Assembly (NCBI RefSeq): GCF_000577275.2
Contig: NZ_HG916852.1
Coordinates: forward strand, 1,925,001 to 1,989,000
DNA length: 64,000 nt
DNA from: Rhizobium favelukesii
GTDB lineage: Bacteria; Pseudomonadota; Alphaproteobacteria; Rhizobiales; Rhizobiaceae
Reading direction: 5' to 3'
Notes under the pieces: generated by a model
Told to the model about the DNA's origin: nothing
The model's database searches: none
The model's input: only the letters and a program-made list of their open reading frames with translations
Translations under genes and position numbers: made by a program
Shown here: positions 43,586 through 52,438 of the stretch, piece after piece
How positions within the stretch are numbered: position 1 is the first letter of the stretch
Layout: each line of letters begins with the position of its first letter

Positions 43586-45091
43586 ATGAGCAGCACTCCT
43601 GATATCGTCATCATAGGGTCGGGCGTGGGCGGTTCCACCGTTGCCGCCGGACTGGCGGCGACCGGCGCCGAGATCCTAATCCTCGAGGCTGGCGACTTCA
43701 TTGCCGATCGCCCCGAAAACCGTGACCAACGGGCCATTTTCCAGCGCGGGCATTTTCGACCGAAGGAAACCTGGTACGAGGCTGACGGGACCGGCTTTAA
43801 CCCGGGCAACTACTACAATGTCGGCGGCAACTCGAAATTCTATGGCGCGGTGCTGTCGCGCTATCGCAGGGAGGATTTCGAGGAGATCCGCCACGCGGAA
43901 GGGATCTCGCCCGCATGGCCGTTTCCCTATGAGGCCCTAGAACCTTGGTACAACCGGGCGGAACAGATGTATCAGGTCCGGGGAAGCCTGAACGAAGACC
44001 CCACTGAACCAACCCACTCCGGCAACTACGAATACCCCGCTGTTCCCGACGAGCCGCCGATCGCCGATGTCAGAGCGCGGCTGAAGGCGAAAGGTCTGCA
44101 CCCGTTCTCGCTGCCATTGGGCGTGAACGTTGAGGCATGGCTTTCGAAGGCCAAGACGCCTTGGGACGCGCACCCGAATTCTCGCGATGGAAAGATGGAT
44201 GCGGAAACTGCTGCTCTCCTTAAGGCCTTGGAATATCCGAATGTCCGTCTCGAAACGAACGCCAAGGCCACGAAGCTGGAGTCAGGCCCGGGCGGCACGA
44301 TCGAGCGTCTCCGCTACCGCAAGAACGGTGAGGACATTGTTGTCACTCCAAAGCTTGTCATCCTGTCGGCAGGTGCGGTTCAATCCGCTGTTCTGTTGCT
44401 GCGTTCGGCGGACACGCGCCATCCAACTGGACTGGCGAATTCTTCCGATCAGGTCGGGCGCAATTTCATGAACCACAACTCTTCGGCGGTGATTGCGGTA
44501 TCGCCAACCTATCGAAACAGCTCGATCTATCAGAAGACGTTCGGCTTCAACGATTTCTATCTGTCCGACGGAAACGGCGGTCCGCCACTCGGGAACGTTC
44601 AGTTGCTGGGTCGGATCTCGGCGAAGGTGCTGAAGGGATCGCTGCCTTGGGCGCCGGAATGGCTGCTGCAGAACATCACCGCTCACGCGATCGACTTCTA
44701 TGCCATGAGCGAGGACGTGCCCAACCCCGAAAGCCGCGTGAGGGTGGATGGAGACCGCATCGTTCTGCAATGGCAGCGGACGAATTGGAATGCGCATCTC
44801 GCACTGGTGGCGAAGCTGAAATCAATACTCAAGTCGATCGGATTCCCGATCGTCCTCGCTAGGCCCTTCGACAAGCGCACGCCATCTCACCAATGCGGCA
44901 CCGTTCGAATCGGAAACGATCCGGCAAGTGCTCCTCTCGACCCATACTGCCGCTCCTACGACCACGCGAACCTTTTCGTGGTGGATGCCAGCTTCCTGCC
45001 GACCTCGGCGGCGGTGAATCCAGCTCTGACGATCGCCAGTCAGGCGCTGCGGGTCGCCGACCACATCGCATTGAAGGATCTGCACGTATGA
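43586..45091 (+). CDS. GMC family FAD oxidoreductase 1
   Basis: 501 residues. FAD-binding start DIVIIGSGVGGSTVAAGLAA and ILILEAG, then NVGGNSKFYGAVLSRYRRED, and the C-terminal GMC block HQCGTVRIGNDP, LFVVDASFLPTSAAVNPALT with active-site His/Asn. No signal peptide or Tat motif is seen, so cytoplasmic. GMC enzymes oxidise sugar or alcohol hydroxyls; C2 or C3 oxidation of the imported polyol is my suggestion. Overlaps the SDR gene by 4 bases. Confidence 0.8.
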   Translation: MSSTPDIVIIGSGVGGSTVAAGLAATGAEILILEAGDFIADRPENRDQRAIFQRGHFRPKETWYEADGTGFNPGNYYNVGGNSKFYGAVLSRYRREDFEEIRHAEGISPAWPFPYEALEPWYNRAEQMYQVRGSLNEDPTEPTHSGNYEYPAVPDEPPIADVRARLKAKGLHPFSLPLGVNVEAWLSKAKTPWDAHPNSRDGKMDAETAALLKALEYPNVRLETNAKATKLESGPGGTIERLRYRKNGEDIVVTPKLVILSAGAVQSAVLLLRSADTRHPTGLANSSDQVGRNFMNHNSSAVIAVSPTYRNSSIYQKTFGFNDFYLSDGNGGPPLGNVQLLGRISAKVLKGSLPWAPEWLLQNITAHAIDFYAMSEDVPNPESRVRVDGDRIVLQWQRTNWNAHLALVAKLKSILKSIGFPIVLARPFDKRTPSHQCGTVRIGNDPASAPLDPYCRSYDHANLFVVDASFLPTSAAVNPALTIASQALRVADHIALKDLHV

Positions 45092-45867
45092 CAGACCACG
45101 TTGAAAGGCCAGTCGGCATCGTGACCGGCGGACGTCGCGGCATCGGTCTCGGGATCGCGACCGCGCTGGCGAAAGCCGGTTACAACATCGCCATCACTGG
45201 CGTGGGTGCTCAGGAAGGTAGCCAGGACGCCGTTGACGAACTTCGGTCCTTCGGGGTGGATGCAGTCTATCTGCAGGCTGATGTTTCCGATGTTTCGAGG
45301 CATGACGAGACCGTGCGCGCCGTTCTCTCGAACTTCGGTCGCATTGATTGCCTCGTTAACAATGCCGGCATGGCGGCGGTGGTCCGGGGAGATTTCCTGG
45401 GACTGCTTGCCGAGAATTTCGACACCGTCATGGCGACGAACCTCAAGGGCACGGTGTTCTTCACGCAGGCTGTCGTGAAGGCCATGCTTGTCACCGGCGC
45501 GGCTCCCCATCCAAGATCGATCATCAACATCACATCGGTCTCCGCCGAGGCAAGTTCGCCGGAGCGACTGGATTACTGCATCAGCAAGGCCGGCCTTGCC
45601 GCCTTTTCGCAGGGGCTTGCGCTGCGGCTGGCGGATTCCGGAATCGCGGTTTTTGAAGTGCGGCCCGGCATCATCCGAACCGACATGACCGCAGGCGTGA
45701 CATCAAAATATGACGCCCTCATCGAAAACGGCTTGGTGCCGATGAGACGATGGGGCGAAGCCGAAGACCTTGGGAAAATCTGCGCCGCGCTTGCTTCCGG
45801 TGATTTCGGTTTTGCGACCGGAACGGTGATCGACGCCGATGGCGGCCTGTCCATTCCTCGCTTGTAA
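45088..45867 (+). CDS. Short-chain dehydrogenase/reductase (3-ketoacyl reductase-like)
   Basis: 259 residues from ATG 45088 (ATGA overlap). Cofactor motif VTGGRRGIGLGIATALA, NNAGMA, catalytic Ser in ITSVSAE, Tyr163 and Lys167 in YCISK, and C-terminal FGFATGTVIDADGGLSIPRL. Annotated in related genomes as 3-ketoacyl-ACP reductase, but the operon suggests a sugar or keto-sugar substrate. Cytoplasmic, NAD(P)-dependent. Confidence 0.8.
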   Translation: MTDHVERPVGIVTGGRRGIGLGIATALAKAGYNIAITGVGAQEGSQDAVDELRSFGVDAVYLQADVSDVSRHDETVRAVLSNFGRIDCLVNNAGMAAVVRGDFLGLLAENFDTVMATNLKGTVFFTQAVVKAMLVTGAAPHPRSIINITSVSAEASSPERLDYCISKAGLAAFSQGLALRLADSGIAVFEVRPGIIRTDMTAGVTSKYDALIENGLVPMRRWGEAEDLGKICAALASGDFGFATGTVIDADGGLSIPRL

Positions 45868-45879
45868 CAGGATAGAAAA

Positions 45880-47535
45880 ATGCGTTTTGACTACATCATC
45901 ACCGGCGCAGGCCCAGCGGGATGCGTGTTGGCCAACCGGCTGAGCGAAGATCCCGACATCAATGTGCTGCTGCTGGAGGCTGGTGGGGGCGACTGGAACC
46001 CACTCTTCCATATGCCGGCGGGTTTCGCGAAGATGACAAAGGGTGTTGCGAGTTGGGGCTGGGAAACAGTCCCGCAGAAGCACATGAAGGGCAGGGTGCT
46101 GCGCTATACGCAAGCCAAGGTGATCGGCGGCGGCTCGTCGATCAACGCCCAGCTTTATACCCGTGGGAACGCGGCAGACTATGACCTCTGGGCAAGCGAG
46201 GATGGATGCGAAGGCTGGGACTATCGCTCCATATTGCCGTACTTCAAGCGCGCAGAGGACAATCAGCGCTTTGCCGACGACTATCACTCCTACGGCGGCC
46301 CCTTGGGCGTATCGATGCCCGTGTCGCCCTTGCCGATCTGCGATGCCTATATCCGGGCGGGCCAGGAACTTGGCATTCCCTACAATCATGACTTCAATGG
46401 CCGACAACAGGCGGGTGTCGGTTTCTATCAGCTGACGCAGCGCGACCGCCGCCGGTCGTCGGCGTCGCTGGCATATCTCTCTCCGATCAAGGCGCGGAAG
46501 AACCTAGAGGTCCGCACGGGCGCGCGGGTTGCTCGCATTGTCCTGGAGGGCAACCGCGCCGCCGGCGTCGAGATCGCAACCGAACGTGGCGCCGAGATCG
46601 TTCACGCCGAACGCGAGGTGCTTGTTTCGTCCGGCGCGATCGGATCCCCCAAGCTTCTCCTTCAGTCAGGGATCGGTCCCGCTGACCATCTCCGATCGGT
46701 AGGGGTCAAGGTGCGCCACGATCTCCCCGGCGTCGGAGGGAACCTTCAGGATCATCTCGATCTCTTCGTCATCTCCGAATGCACCGGCGACCACACCTAC
46801 GACGGCGTCGCGAAGCTCCACAGGACGATCTGGGCAGGCGTTCAGTATGTCCTGTTCAAAACAGGCCCGGTTGCCTCCTCTCTCTTTGAGACCGGCGGTT
46901 TCTGGTATGCCGACCCGGAGGCGCGGTCGCCGGATATTCAGTTCCATCTCGGCTTGGGATCGGGGATCGAGGCAGGGGTCGAGCGTCTGAAGAACGCCGG
47001 CGTGACGCTGAACTCGGCCTACCTGCATCCACGCTCACGAGGAACGGTGCGGCTTTCCTCGGCTGACCCGAGTGCCGCGCCTCTGATCGATCCGAACTAT
47101 TGGTCCGACCCGCATGACAAGGTCATGTCACTCGAAGGATTGAAGATCGCACGCGAGATCATGCAGCAGGCAGCGCTCAAGCCCTACGTTCTGGCCGAGC
47201 GTTTGCCGGGCCCGAAGGCAATGACCGACGAGCAGCTCTTCGACTACGGCTACGCGAATGCCAAGACCGACCACCACCCTGTCGGCACGTGCAAGATGGG
47301 GACGGGGCCAGAAGCTGTTGTCGGTCTCGATCTCAAGGTCCATGGTCTCGAGGGGCTTCGCGTGTGCGATTCGTCGGTCATGCCGCGAGTTCCATCCTGC
47401 AATACCAACGCACCGACCATTATGGTTGGCGAACGAGGCTCCGACCTGATCCGGGGACTGCCGCCGTTGCCCGCAGCGATCTTTGCTCACGAGCGCAACG
47501 AAACGCGACCAAGGGCGAGGGCAATCGTCAGCTAG
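45880..47535 (+). CDS. GMC family FAD oxidoreductase 2 (choline dehydrogenase-like)
   Basis: 551 residues. DYIITGAGPAGCVLANRLSE FAD site, VLLLEAGGGDW, KVIGGGSSINAQLYTRGNAA (second GMC signature) and active-site His in DHHPVGTCKMG, then PSCNTNAPTIMVGERGSDLI. Belongs to the alcohol/choline dehydrogenase branch, distinct from GMC 1. Two different GMC enzymes in one operon imply two separate hydroxyl oxidations or two substrates. Confidence 0.85.
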   Translation: MRFDYIITGAGPAGCVLANRLSEDPDINVLLLEAGGGDWNPLFHMPAGFAKMTKGVASWGWETVPQKHMKGRVLRYTQAKVIGGGSSINAQLYTRGNAADYDLWASEDGCEGWDYRSILPYFKRAEDNQRFADDYHSYGGPLGVSMPVSPLPICDAYIRAGQELGIPYNHDFNGRQQAGVGFYQLTQRDRRRSSASLAYLSPIKARKNLEVRTGARVARIVLEGNRAAGVEIATERGAEIVHAEREVLVSSGAIGSPKLLLQSGIGPADHLRSVGVKVRHDLPGVGGNLQDHLDLFVISECTGDHTYDGVAKLHRTIWAGVQYVLFKTGPVASSLFETGGFWYADPEARSPDIQFHLGLGSGIEAGVERLKNAGVTLNSAYLHPRSRGTVRLSSADPSAAPLIDPNYWSDPHDKVMSLEGLKIAREIMQQAALKPYVLAERLPGPKAMTDEQLFDYGYANAKTDHHPVGTCKMGTGPEAVVGLDLKVHGLEGLRVCDSSVMPRVPSCNTNAPTIMVGERGSDLIRGLPPLPAAIFAHERNETRPRARAIVS

Positions 47536-47564
47536 ACCGAGTGTCCGGACTGCGAACTTTTAGA

Positions 47565-48836
47565 ATGGAGAAGGGTTTGATTTCTGATCCACGAGCTTTC
47601 CTGCAAACCCTATTTCACGAGGCAGTCAGGGCGGCGGACCCGTACGAGGCGTTGGTCCGCCATCTGCCAGATCCGCCGAAGGGAAGGACAATCGTTGTCG
47701 GGGCCGGCAAAGCAGCGAGCCAAATGGCTGCCGCGTTCGAACGCGCGTGGTCTCATCCCTTCGAAGGGCTCGTTGTTGCCAGGCATGGGCCGATTGCCGA
47801 TTGCCGATCGACCAAAGTTCTCCAGGCGGCCCATCCCGTCCCCGACAGAGCGGGTCTCGTCGCAGCGGAGGCGCTGATGAACCATCTGCATGGGTTGACC
47901 TCCGACGATCTGGTCATCGCGCTGATATCCGGTGGCGGGTCGGCGCTCTTGCCGGCGCCCCCGACCGGCTTTACTCTCGCTGACGAGAGCGCCCTGAACG
48001 AGGCATTGCTGGCGTCGGGCGCTCCGATTTCCGGAATGAATGTTGTGAGGAAGCATTTCTCTCGCATCAAAGGAGGACGACTTGCCGCCCTTGCCCACCC
48101 GGCAAGGGTTGTCAGCCTGGTCGTGTCGGATGTTCCGGGGGACAATCCGGCCTTCGTTGCCTCCGGACCAACGGTTCCCGACGGCAGCGATGCGGAGGAG
48201 GCGCTACGGGTGATCCGGGACTACCGGATAGATCTCCCGGCGCGCATGATCGACTGTATCCGCAATGCCAGAGCACCAACCGCCGGCGACAGCGTGTTCG
48301 CGAACAACGAAATTCATGTGATTGCCTCCGCGCGGGTGTCCCTGGAGGCAGCTGCCGATCGGGCGAGATCTCTTGGTGTGCAACCCCTCATTCTTTCGGA
48401 TTCGATCGAAGGGGAGGCGAAGGATATCGGCCGGATGCATGCGGCGCTCGCTCGTGAGTTCGAAGCGAGCCCCCCGGCTCCAAAGCCTCTCGTGCTGCTT
48501 TCCGGCGGAGAGACCACAGTCAGTATCGGAGCTGGAACGTACGGCAAGGGGGGCCGAAACTCCGAGTTTCTTCTCTCGGCAGCGATCGATCTTCAAGGTG
48601 TCGACGGCGTCGTGGCAATGGCCGCGGACACCGACGGAATCGACGGCTCGGAAGACAATGCGGGCGCGTTCTGTGACGGCGGGACGGTGGCGCGCATCAG
48701 GAGCGCAGGCGGCGATGCGCGCACGTTCCTCGCAGGCCACGACGCGTGGTCGGCCTTCAACCTCACGGGCGATCTCTTCGTGCCGGGGCCCACTGGTACG
48801 AATGTCAATGATTTCCGAGCTTTTTTTGTAGTGTGA
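47565..48836 (+). CDS. Glycerate 2-kinase, MOFRL family
   Basis: 423 residues from ATG 47565 (a TTG at 47577 would sit better behind GGAGAAGGG). TIVVGAGKAASQMAAAFERA, VIALISGGGSALLPAPP, MNVVRKHFSRIKGGRLAALA, VVSLVVSDVPGD, and C-terminal GGETTVSIG, AADTDGIDGSEDNAG and TGTNVNDF typical of type-2 glycerate kinases (GckA/TtuD). It makes 2-phosphoglycerate, joining the pathway to glycolysis. Last gene before a hairpin. Confidence 0.9.
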   Translation: MEKGLISDPRAFLQTLFHEAVRAADPYEALVRHLPDPPKGRTIVVGAGKAASQMAAAFERAWSHPFEGLVVARHGPIADCRSTKVLQAAHPVPDRAGLVAAEALMNHLHGLTSDDLVIALISGGGSALLPAPPTGFTLADESALNEALLASGAPISGMNVVRKHFSRIKGGRLAALAHPARVVSLVVSDVPGDNPAFVASGPTVPDGSDAEEALRVIRDYRIDLPARMIDCIRNARAPTAGDSVFANNEIHVIASARVSLEAAADRARSLGVQPLILSDSIEGEAKDIGRMHAALAREFEASPPAPKPLVLLSGGETTVSIGAGTYGKGGRNSEFLLSAAIDLQGVDGVVAMAADTDGIDGSEDNAGAFCDGGTVARIRSAGGDARTFLAGHDAWSAFNLTGDLFVPGPTGTNVNDFRAFFVV

Positions 48837-49228
48837 CGACGAGAGTCTGATCAGCTTTCGCGTGCATCGACCCGAATTGTTCCCAGCAGTCGCCGGAGCG
48901 TCAGGTTCAGCGTGCCGCAAGACGCCGGATGGCATTGCCACCGGCGCGTATGTCTTTGTTCTGATATTGGAAGCCCGCCCCGGGCCCCTCGGGGCGGGCT
49001 CTATCGATCCGGACCCCTTCCGGACCGCGGCTGATGGTGAGCCGCTGGAAATACAAATGGCCGTTGTCGCGCGTTGAGACAACCGAAAGCTGTTTTGTTG
49101 GTTATTTGGTAAGGTTACCGGCCGGCGCGCCGTGCGTCTGGACATCGGACGGGATTCTCTTCAACACTGGTATCGGCAGCGTTCTCTTGAACGAGAGTGC
49201 GCGACGGCGGAACAAAGGGGACTGTGTC
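48837..49228. other. Intergenic gap between glycerate kinase and second SDR
   Basis: Holds one strong GC-rich hairpin (listed separately) and no open frame with a ribosome site. The T-rich part around 49090-49115 could supply a promoter for the SDR gene, but I see no clear -35/-10 pair and no copy of the LacI operator. Confidence 0.5.
48972..49000 (+). terminator. GC-rich hairpin after catabolic operon
   Basis: AGCCCGCCCCG (48972-48982) pairs with CGGGGCGGGCT (48990-49000), 7-base loop. The tail has few T, so efficiency is uncertain, but the 11-bp perfect stem marks the likely operon end. Confidence 0.6.
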
Positions 49229-49996
49229 ATGGTGGACCGGCTGAAGGGAAAAGTTGCAATCGTTTCAGGTGGCGCGACGGGCATGGGCGGGGCAGCCTCG
49301 CGTCTCTTTGCTGCCGAGGGCGCCAAGGTAGCGATCATTGACCGAAATGAAACGGCGGCTCGCCAAACGGCGGAGGAGATCCGCGCTGCCGGTCATGTGG
49401 CGGAGTACTGGGTCGCCGATGTGTCCGAAGAGACGGCGGTCATCCAGGCCGTCAAGGGTGTGGAAGGCAAGTTCGGTGCCGTCACCGTGCTCTTCAACCA
49501 CGCGGGGACCATCGTGATAAAGCCGTTCCTGGAAACGACACTCGACGAGTGGGAATGGCTGCATGCGGTCAACGTTCGATCCATGTTCTTGATGACCCGA
49601 GCCGTGCTGCCTGGGATGATCGCTGCAGGCGGCGGTTCCATCGTCTGCACGTCGTCGATCTCCGCTGTCGCGGCAACGCCGATGGAGGTGCTGTACGACA
49701 CGACGAAGGGCGCAGTGCATATGTTTGCGCGGGCGATCGGGGTTGAGTTCAGAGATCGCAATATTCGCTGCAATGCTGTCTGCCCCGGTTTCATCCGCAC
49801 ACCGCATGGGTTGCGCGAGGTCAGCGAATTGCAGGCGCTTGGCGTGGATGTCTCAGATGCCGCCATCGCCGCTCAACAGGGCCGTATCGGCGAGCCCGAC
49901 GACGTGGCGCGTGCTGCGCTCTACCTTGCCAGCGACGAATCGATGTTCGTCAATGGCGCGCATCTCTTCGTCGACAACGGCTTCACCGCCATCTAG
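49229..49996 (+). CDS. Short-chain dehydrogenase/reductase 2
   Basis: 255 residues from ATG 49229, AAAGGGG upstream; the frame is open to 49034 without support. VAIVSGGATGMGGAASRLFA cofactor site, FNHAGTIV (NNAG variant with His), Ser in CTSSISAVA, Tyr156 and Lys160 in YDTTK, C-terminal MFVNGAHLFVDNGFTAI. Separated from the operon by a hairpin but co-directional, so perhaps under its own promoter. Substrate unknown. Confidence 0.8.
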   Translation: MVDRLKGKVAIVSGGATGMGGAASRLFAAEGAKVAIIDRNETAARQTAEEIRAAGHVAEYWVADVSEETAVIQAVKGVEGKFGAVTVLFNHAGTIVIKPFLETTLDEWEWLHAVNVRSMFLMTRAVLPGMIAAGGGSIVCTSSISAVAATPMEVLYDTTKGAVHMFARAIGVEFRDRNIRCNAVCPGFIRTPHGLREVSELQALGVDVSDAAIAAQQGRIGEPDDVARAALYLASDESMFVNGAHLFVDNGFTAI

Positions 49997-50026
49997 GTCC
50001 GGTCAGCTCATCGAGGGTAAAATCGA

Positions 50027-50054
50027 AAGGGCCGAGATTATGATCTCGGCCCTT
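50027..50054. terminator. Bidirectional terminator
   Basis: AAGGGCCGAGAT (50027-50038) and ATCTCGGCCCTT (50043-50054) form a perfect 12-bp stem with loop TATG between the convergent SDR and MFS genes. Confidence 0.8.
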
Positions 50055-50081
50055 GTCGTTTCGTATCCTGCGGGTACTCTC

Positions 50082-51308
50082 TTACCTGCCCGCTTTCGCG
50101 GTGTGGCGGCGGCCCTTGCCGATATCGGGCAGGAAGACGGTCAGCAGGCCAAGCAGTGGCAGATATGAGCAGATACGATAGACAAACTCGATGCCCATGT
50201 GGTCTGCCACCATACCGAGGCCGGCAGCGCCGATGCCGCCAATGCCGAAGGCAAAGCCGAAGAACAGGCCGGCGATCATGCCGACGCGACCCGGAACCAA
50301 CTCCTGCGCGAAGACGACAATGGCCGAGAAGGCGGAGGCGAGGATCACGCCGATCAGGAACGTCAGGAAGACCGTCCAGTTGTAGTCGGCGTAAGGCAGG
50401 GCAAGCGTGAAGGGCAGGGCGCCGAGGATCGAGAACCAGATCACGAACTTGGTGCCGAACCAGTCGACGACAGGGCCGCCGGCGACGGTGCCGATGGCGA
50501 CGGCGCCGAGGAATACGAACAGCAGAATCTGCGCGTGCTGCACAGATACCCCGAAGCGCTCGATCATATAGAAGGTGTAGTAGCTCGACAGGCTTGTCAT
50601 GTAGACGTACTTCGAGAACACCAGAAGTGCCAGCACACCGATCGCTGCGATGACTTTCTTGCGTGGCAGGTGTACGGCGGGCACGGCGACCTTGCGGCCG
50701 GCGTTGCTTTTGCGGTGGTCGGCATACCAGGCGCCGACGCGCCACAGGATGATCATCCCAGTCAGCGCCGCGAGCGAGAACCATGCTACGCTATGCTGGC
50801 CGCGCGGCAGCACGATGAATGCCGCCAGCAACGGACCGATCGCCGAGCCGAAATTACCGCCAACCTGGAACAGAGACTGGGCAAGGCCGTGGCGACCGCC
50901 TGATGCCAGGCGGGCAACCCGTGAGGATTCCGGATGGAACACGGCCGAGCCGAGGCCGACGACGCCGGCGCCGACGAGCAACACCCAATAGGCATGTGCA
51001 TAGGCCAGGAGCACCAGGCCGATCAGCGTGAAGCCCATGCCGACTGCCAGCGAATATGGTAACGGGCGTTTGTCTGTGTAGAAGCCGATCAGCGGCTGTA
51101 GAAGCGATGCCGTGACCTGGAACACCAGGCCAAGGAAGCCGATCTGCGTAAAATCGAGGCCGTAGCCTTCCTTGATCATCGGATAAAGAGCGGGAATCAG
51201 CGACTGCATGGTGTCGTTGAGCAGGTGGCAGAAGCTCACCGCCATGATGATGCCGAAAACCGTCTGTTCCGCAGAGTGCCTCTCTGCCGTCATTGCGCTG
51301 TTTGTCAC
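50082..51308 (-). CDS. fsr: MFS transporter of the fosmidomycin-resistance (Fsr) type
   Basis: 408 residues, twelve predicted membrane segments. The start SFCHLLNDTMQSLIPALYPM and the signature GLGSAVFHPESSRVARLASG match the Fsr family of drug exporters; the second half has SKYVYMTSLSSYYTFYMIER. Inner-membrane proton-coupled efflux. Divergent from an AraC-type regulator 94 bases away, which likely controls it. Substrate in this organism is not known; the Fsr name reflects the family. Confidence 0.8.
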   Translation of the reverse strand: MTNSAMTAERHSAEQTVFGIIMAVSFCHLLNDTMQSLIPALYPMIKEGYGLDFTQIGFLGLVFQVTASLLQPLIGFYTDKRPLPYSLAVGMGFTLIGLVLLAYAHAYWVLLVGAGVVGLGSAVFHPESSRVARLASGGRHGLAQSLFQVGGNFGSAIGPLLAAFIVLPRGQHSVAWFSLAALTGMIILWRVGAWYADHRKSNAGRKVAVPAVHLPRKKVIAAIGVLALLVFSKYVYMTSLSSYYTFYMIERFGVSVQHAQILLFVFLGAVAIGTVAGGPVVDWFGTKFVIWFSILGALPFTLALPYADYNWTVFLTFLIGVILASAFSAIVVFAQELVPGRVGMIAGLFFGFAFGIGGIGAAGLGMVADHMGIEFVYRICSYLPLLGLLTVFLPDIGKGRRHTAKAGR

Positions 51309-51402
51309 GATTCCACTCCGTCAATTGACGATCCGGAGATAGCCGACTTGCCGTTGTCCCGCTTTCGTGTTTTGGTCTTGTTGTTTCGCGAGTGGGCCAA
51401 AG

Positions 51403-52227
51403 ATGACAAAATCCGGACAGCGGTTGGCGGTGAGCGAGCTGGCCAAGCTTCATGTGGAGCGTCTTGCCGCCATCGAGGCTGCCTCCGAGCCGGTCTACGC
51501 CATCCCCTCGGAATATCCGGCCGGCTATCACGTGAAGCCGCACCGCCATAGCCGCGCGCAGTTCGTCTATGCCCGAGCCGGCGTCGTCATGGTGTCGTCC
51601 GTGCAGGGGCGTTGGATGGTGCCGCCGCAGCATGCCCTGTGGATACCCGCGGGTCTTGTGCATATGGTCGACATGCTGGGCGATGTCACCATGCTGTCCG
51701 CTTATGTCGCGCCGAACGCCTTGGCCGATCCGCCGACGGCGATTCGTGTTGTGGCACTGACCGACCTTGCCCGCGCGCTGATCATAGAGGCCGCCGCGTC
51801 ACCGTCGGGAGCCACGAGCGGGCGGCATGATCTCGTCATGGCTCTGCTGCTGGAAGAGGTCTTGCGGCTTCCTGACCGGCCGCTGGGATTGCCGTTTCCG
51901 TCTGATGCACGCCTGGCGGCCCTTTGCCGCGGCTTCATAGAAAATCCGAGTGCCCGGCTGCTTATCGACGACTGGGCAGAGCGGCTTGCCATGAGCCGTC
52001 GCGCCTTCACCCGATTCTTTCGCAAGGAAACGGGAATCAGTCTCTCGACCTGGCGCCAGCAGGCGGCCGTATTCACAGCCTTGCCCCGCCTCGCGGCCGG
52101 GGAGGCCGTCACGGCCGTCGCCATCGACCTCGGCTACGACAGCGTCGCTGCCTTCACCACGATGTTCAGACGGATGCTGGGCGCCGCTCCGCGAGCATAT
52201 TTCAAAGCGCCGCCCGAACAATATTGA
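51403..52227 (+). CDS. AraC family transcriptional regulator
   Basis: 274 residues from ATG 51403 (frame open to 51367; ribosome site weak). N-terminal cupin: GYHVKPHRHSRAQFVYARAG, WMVPPQHALWIPAGLVHMVD. C-terminal double helix-turn-helix: LLIDDWAERLAMSRRAFTRF, and AVAIDLGYDSVAAFTTMFRR with the AraC ending GAAPRAYF. Cupin and order resemble NimR-type regulators that control an adjacent divergent exporter. Confidence 0.8.
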   Translation: MTKSGQRLAVSELAKLHVERLAAIEAASEPVYAIPSEYPAGYHVKPHRHSRAQFVYARAGVVMVSSVQGRWMVPPQHALWIPAGLVHMVDMLGDVTMLSAYVAPNALADPPTAIRVVALTDLARALIIEAAASPSGATSGRHDLVMALLLEEVLRLPDRPLGLPFPSDARLAALCRGFIENPSARLLIDDWAERLAMSRRAFTRFFRKETGISLSTWRQQAAVFTALPRLAAGEAVTAVAIDLGYDSVAAFTTMFRRMLGAAPRAYFKAPPEQY

Positions 52228-52329
52228 GCCTCGGAGGGACGGATCGCGGTGTCGCAAGGCCCCCTGCGGTATCCGTGGGGAGTCCCGACATGACGTTGAC
52301 GTTCACGGCAAATCTGTGGCTTTCAAAAA

Positions 52330-52387
52330 TTCGAAAAACATTCGTTTGACATTCGAATAATCTTCGCTTTAACTGCATTCACTTTCG
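52330..52387 (+). promoter_or_regulatory. glp promoter overlapped by TTCG repeats at 11-bp spacing
   Basis: TTCG starts at 52330, 52341, 52352 and 52363, each 11 bases apart, and again at 52384. Over them lies a good promoter: -35 TTGACA (52346-52351), 17-base spacer, -10 TTAACT (52369-52374). Direct TTCG repeats in helical phase are the style of DeoR-family (GlpR) operators, so glycerol-3-phosphate-responsive repression is likely. Confidence 0.7.
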
Positions 52388-52438
52388 CAAATGCGCAAGC
52401 ATGTTGCGTTGCAGTATATTCTGGCTCGGAGGGGGAAT

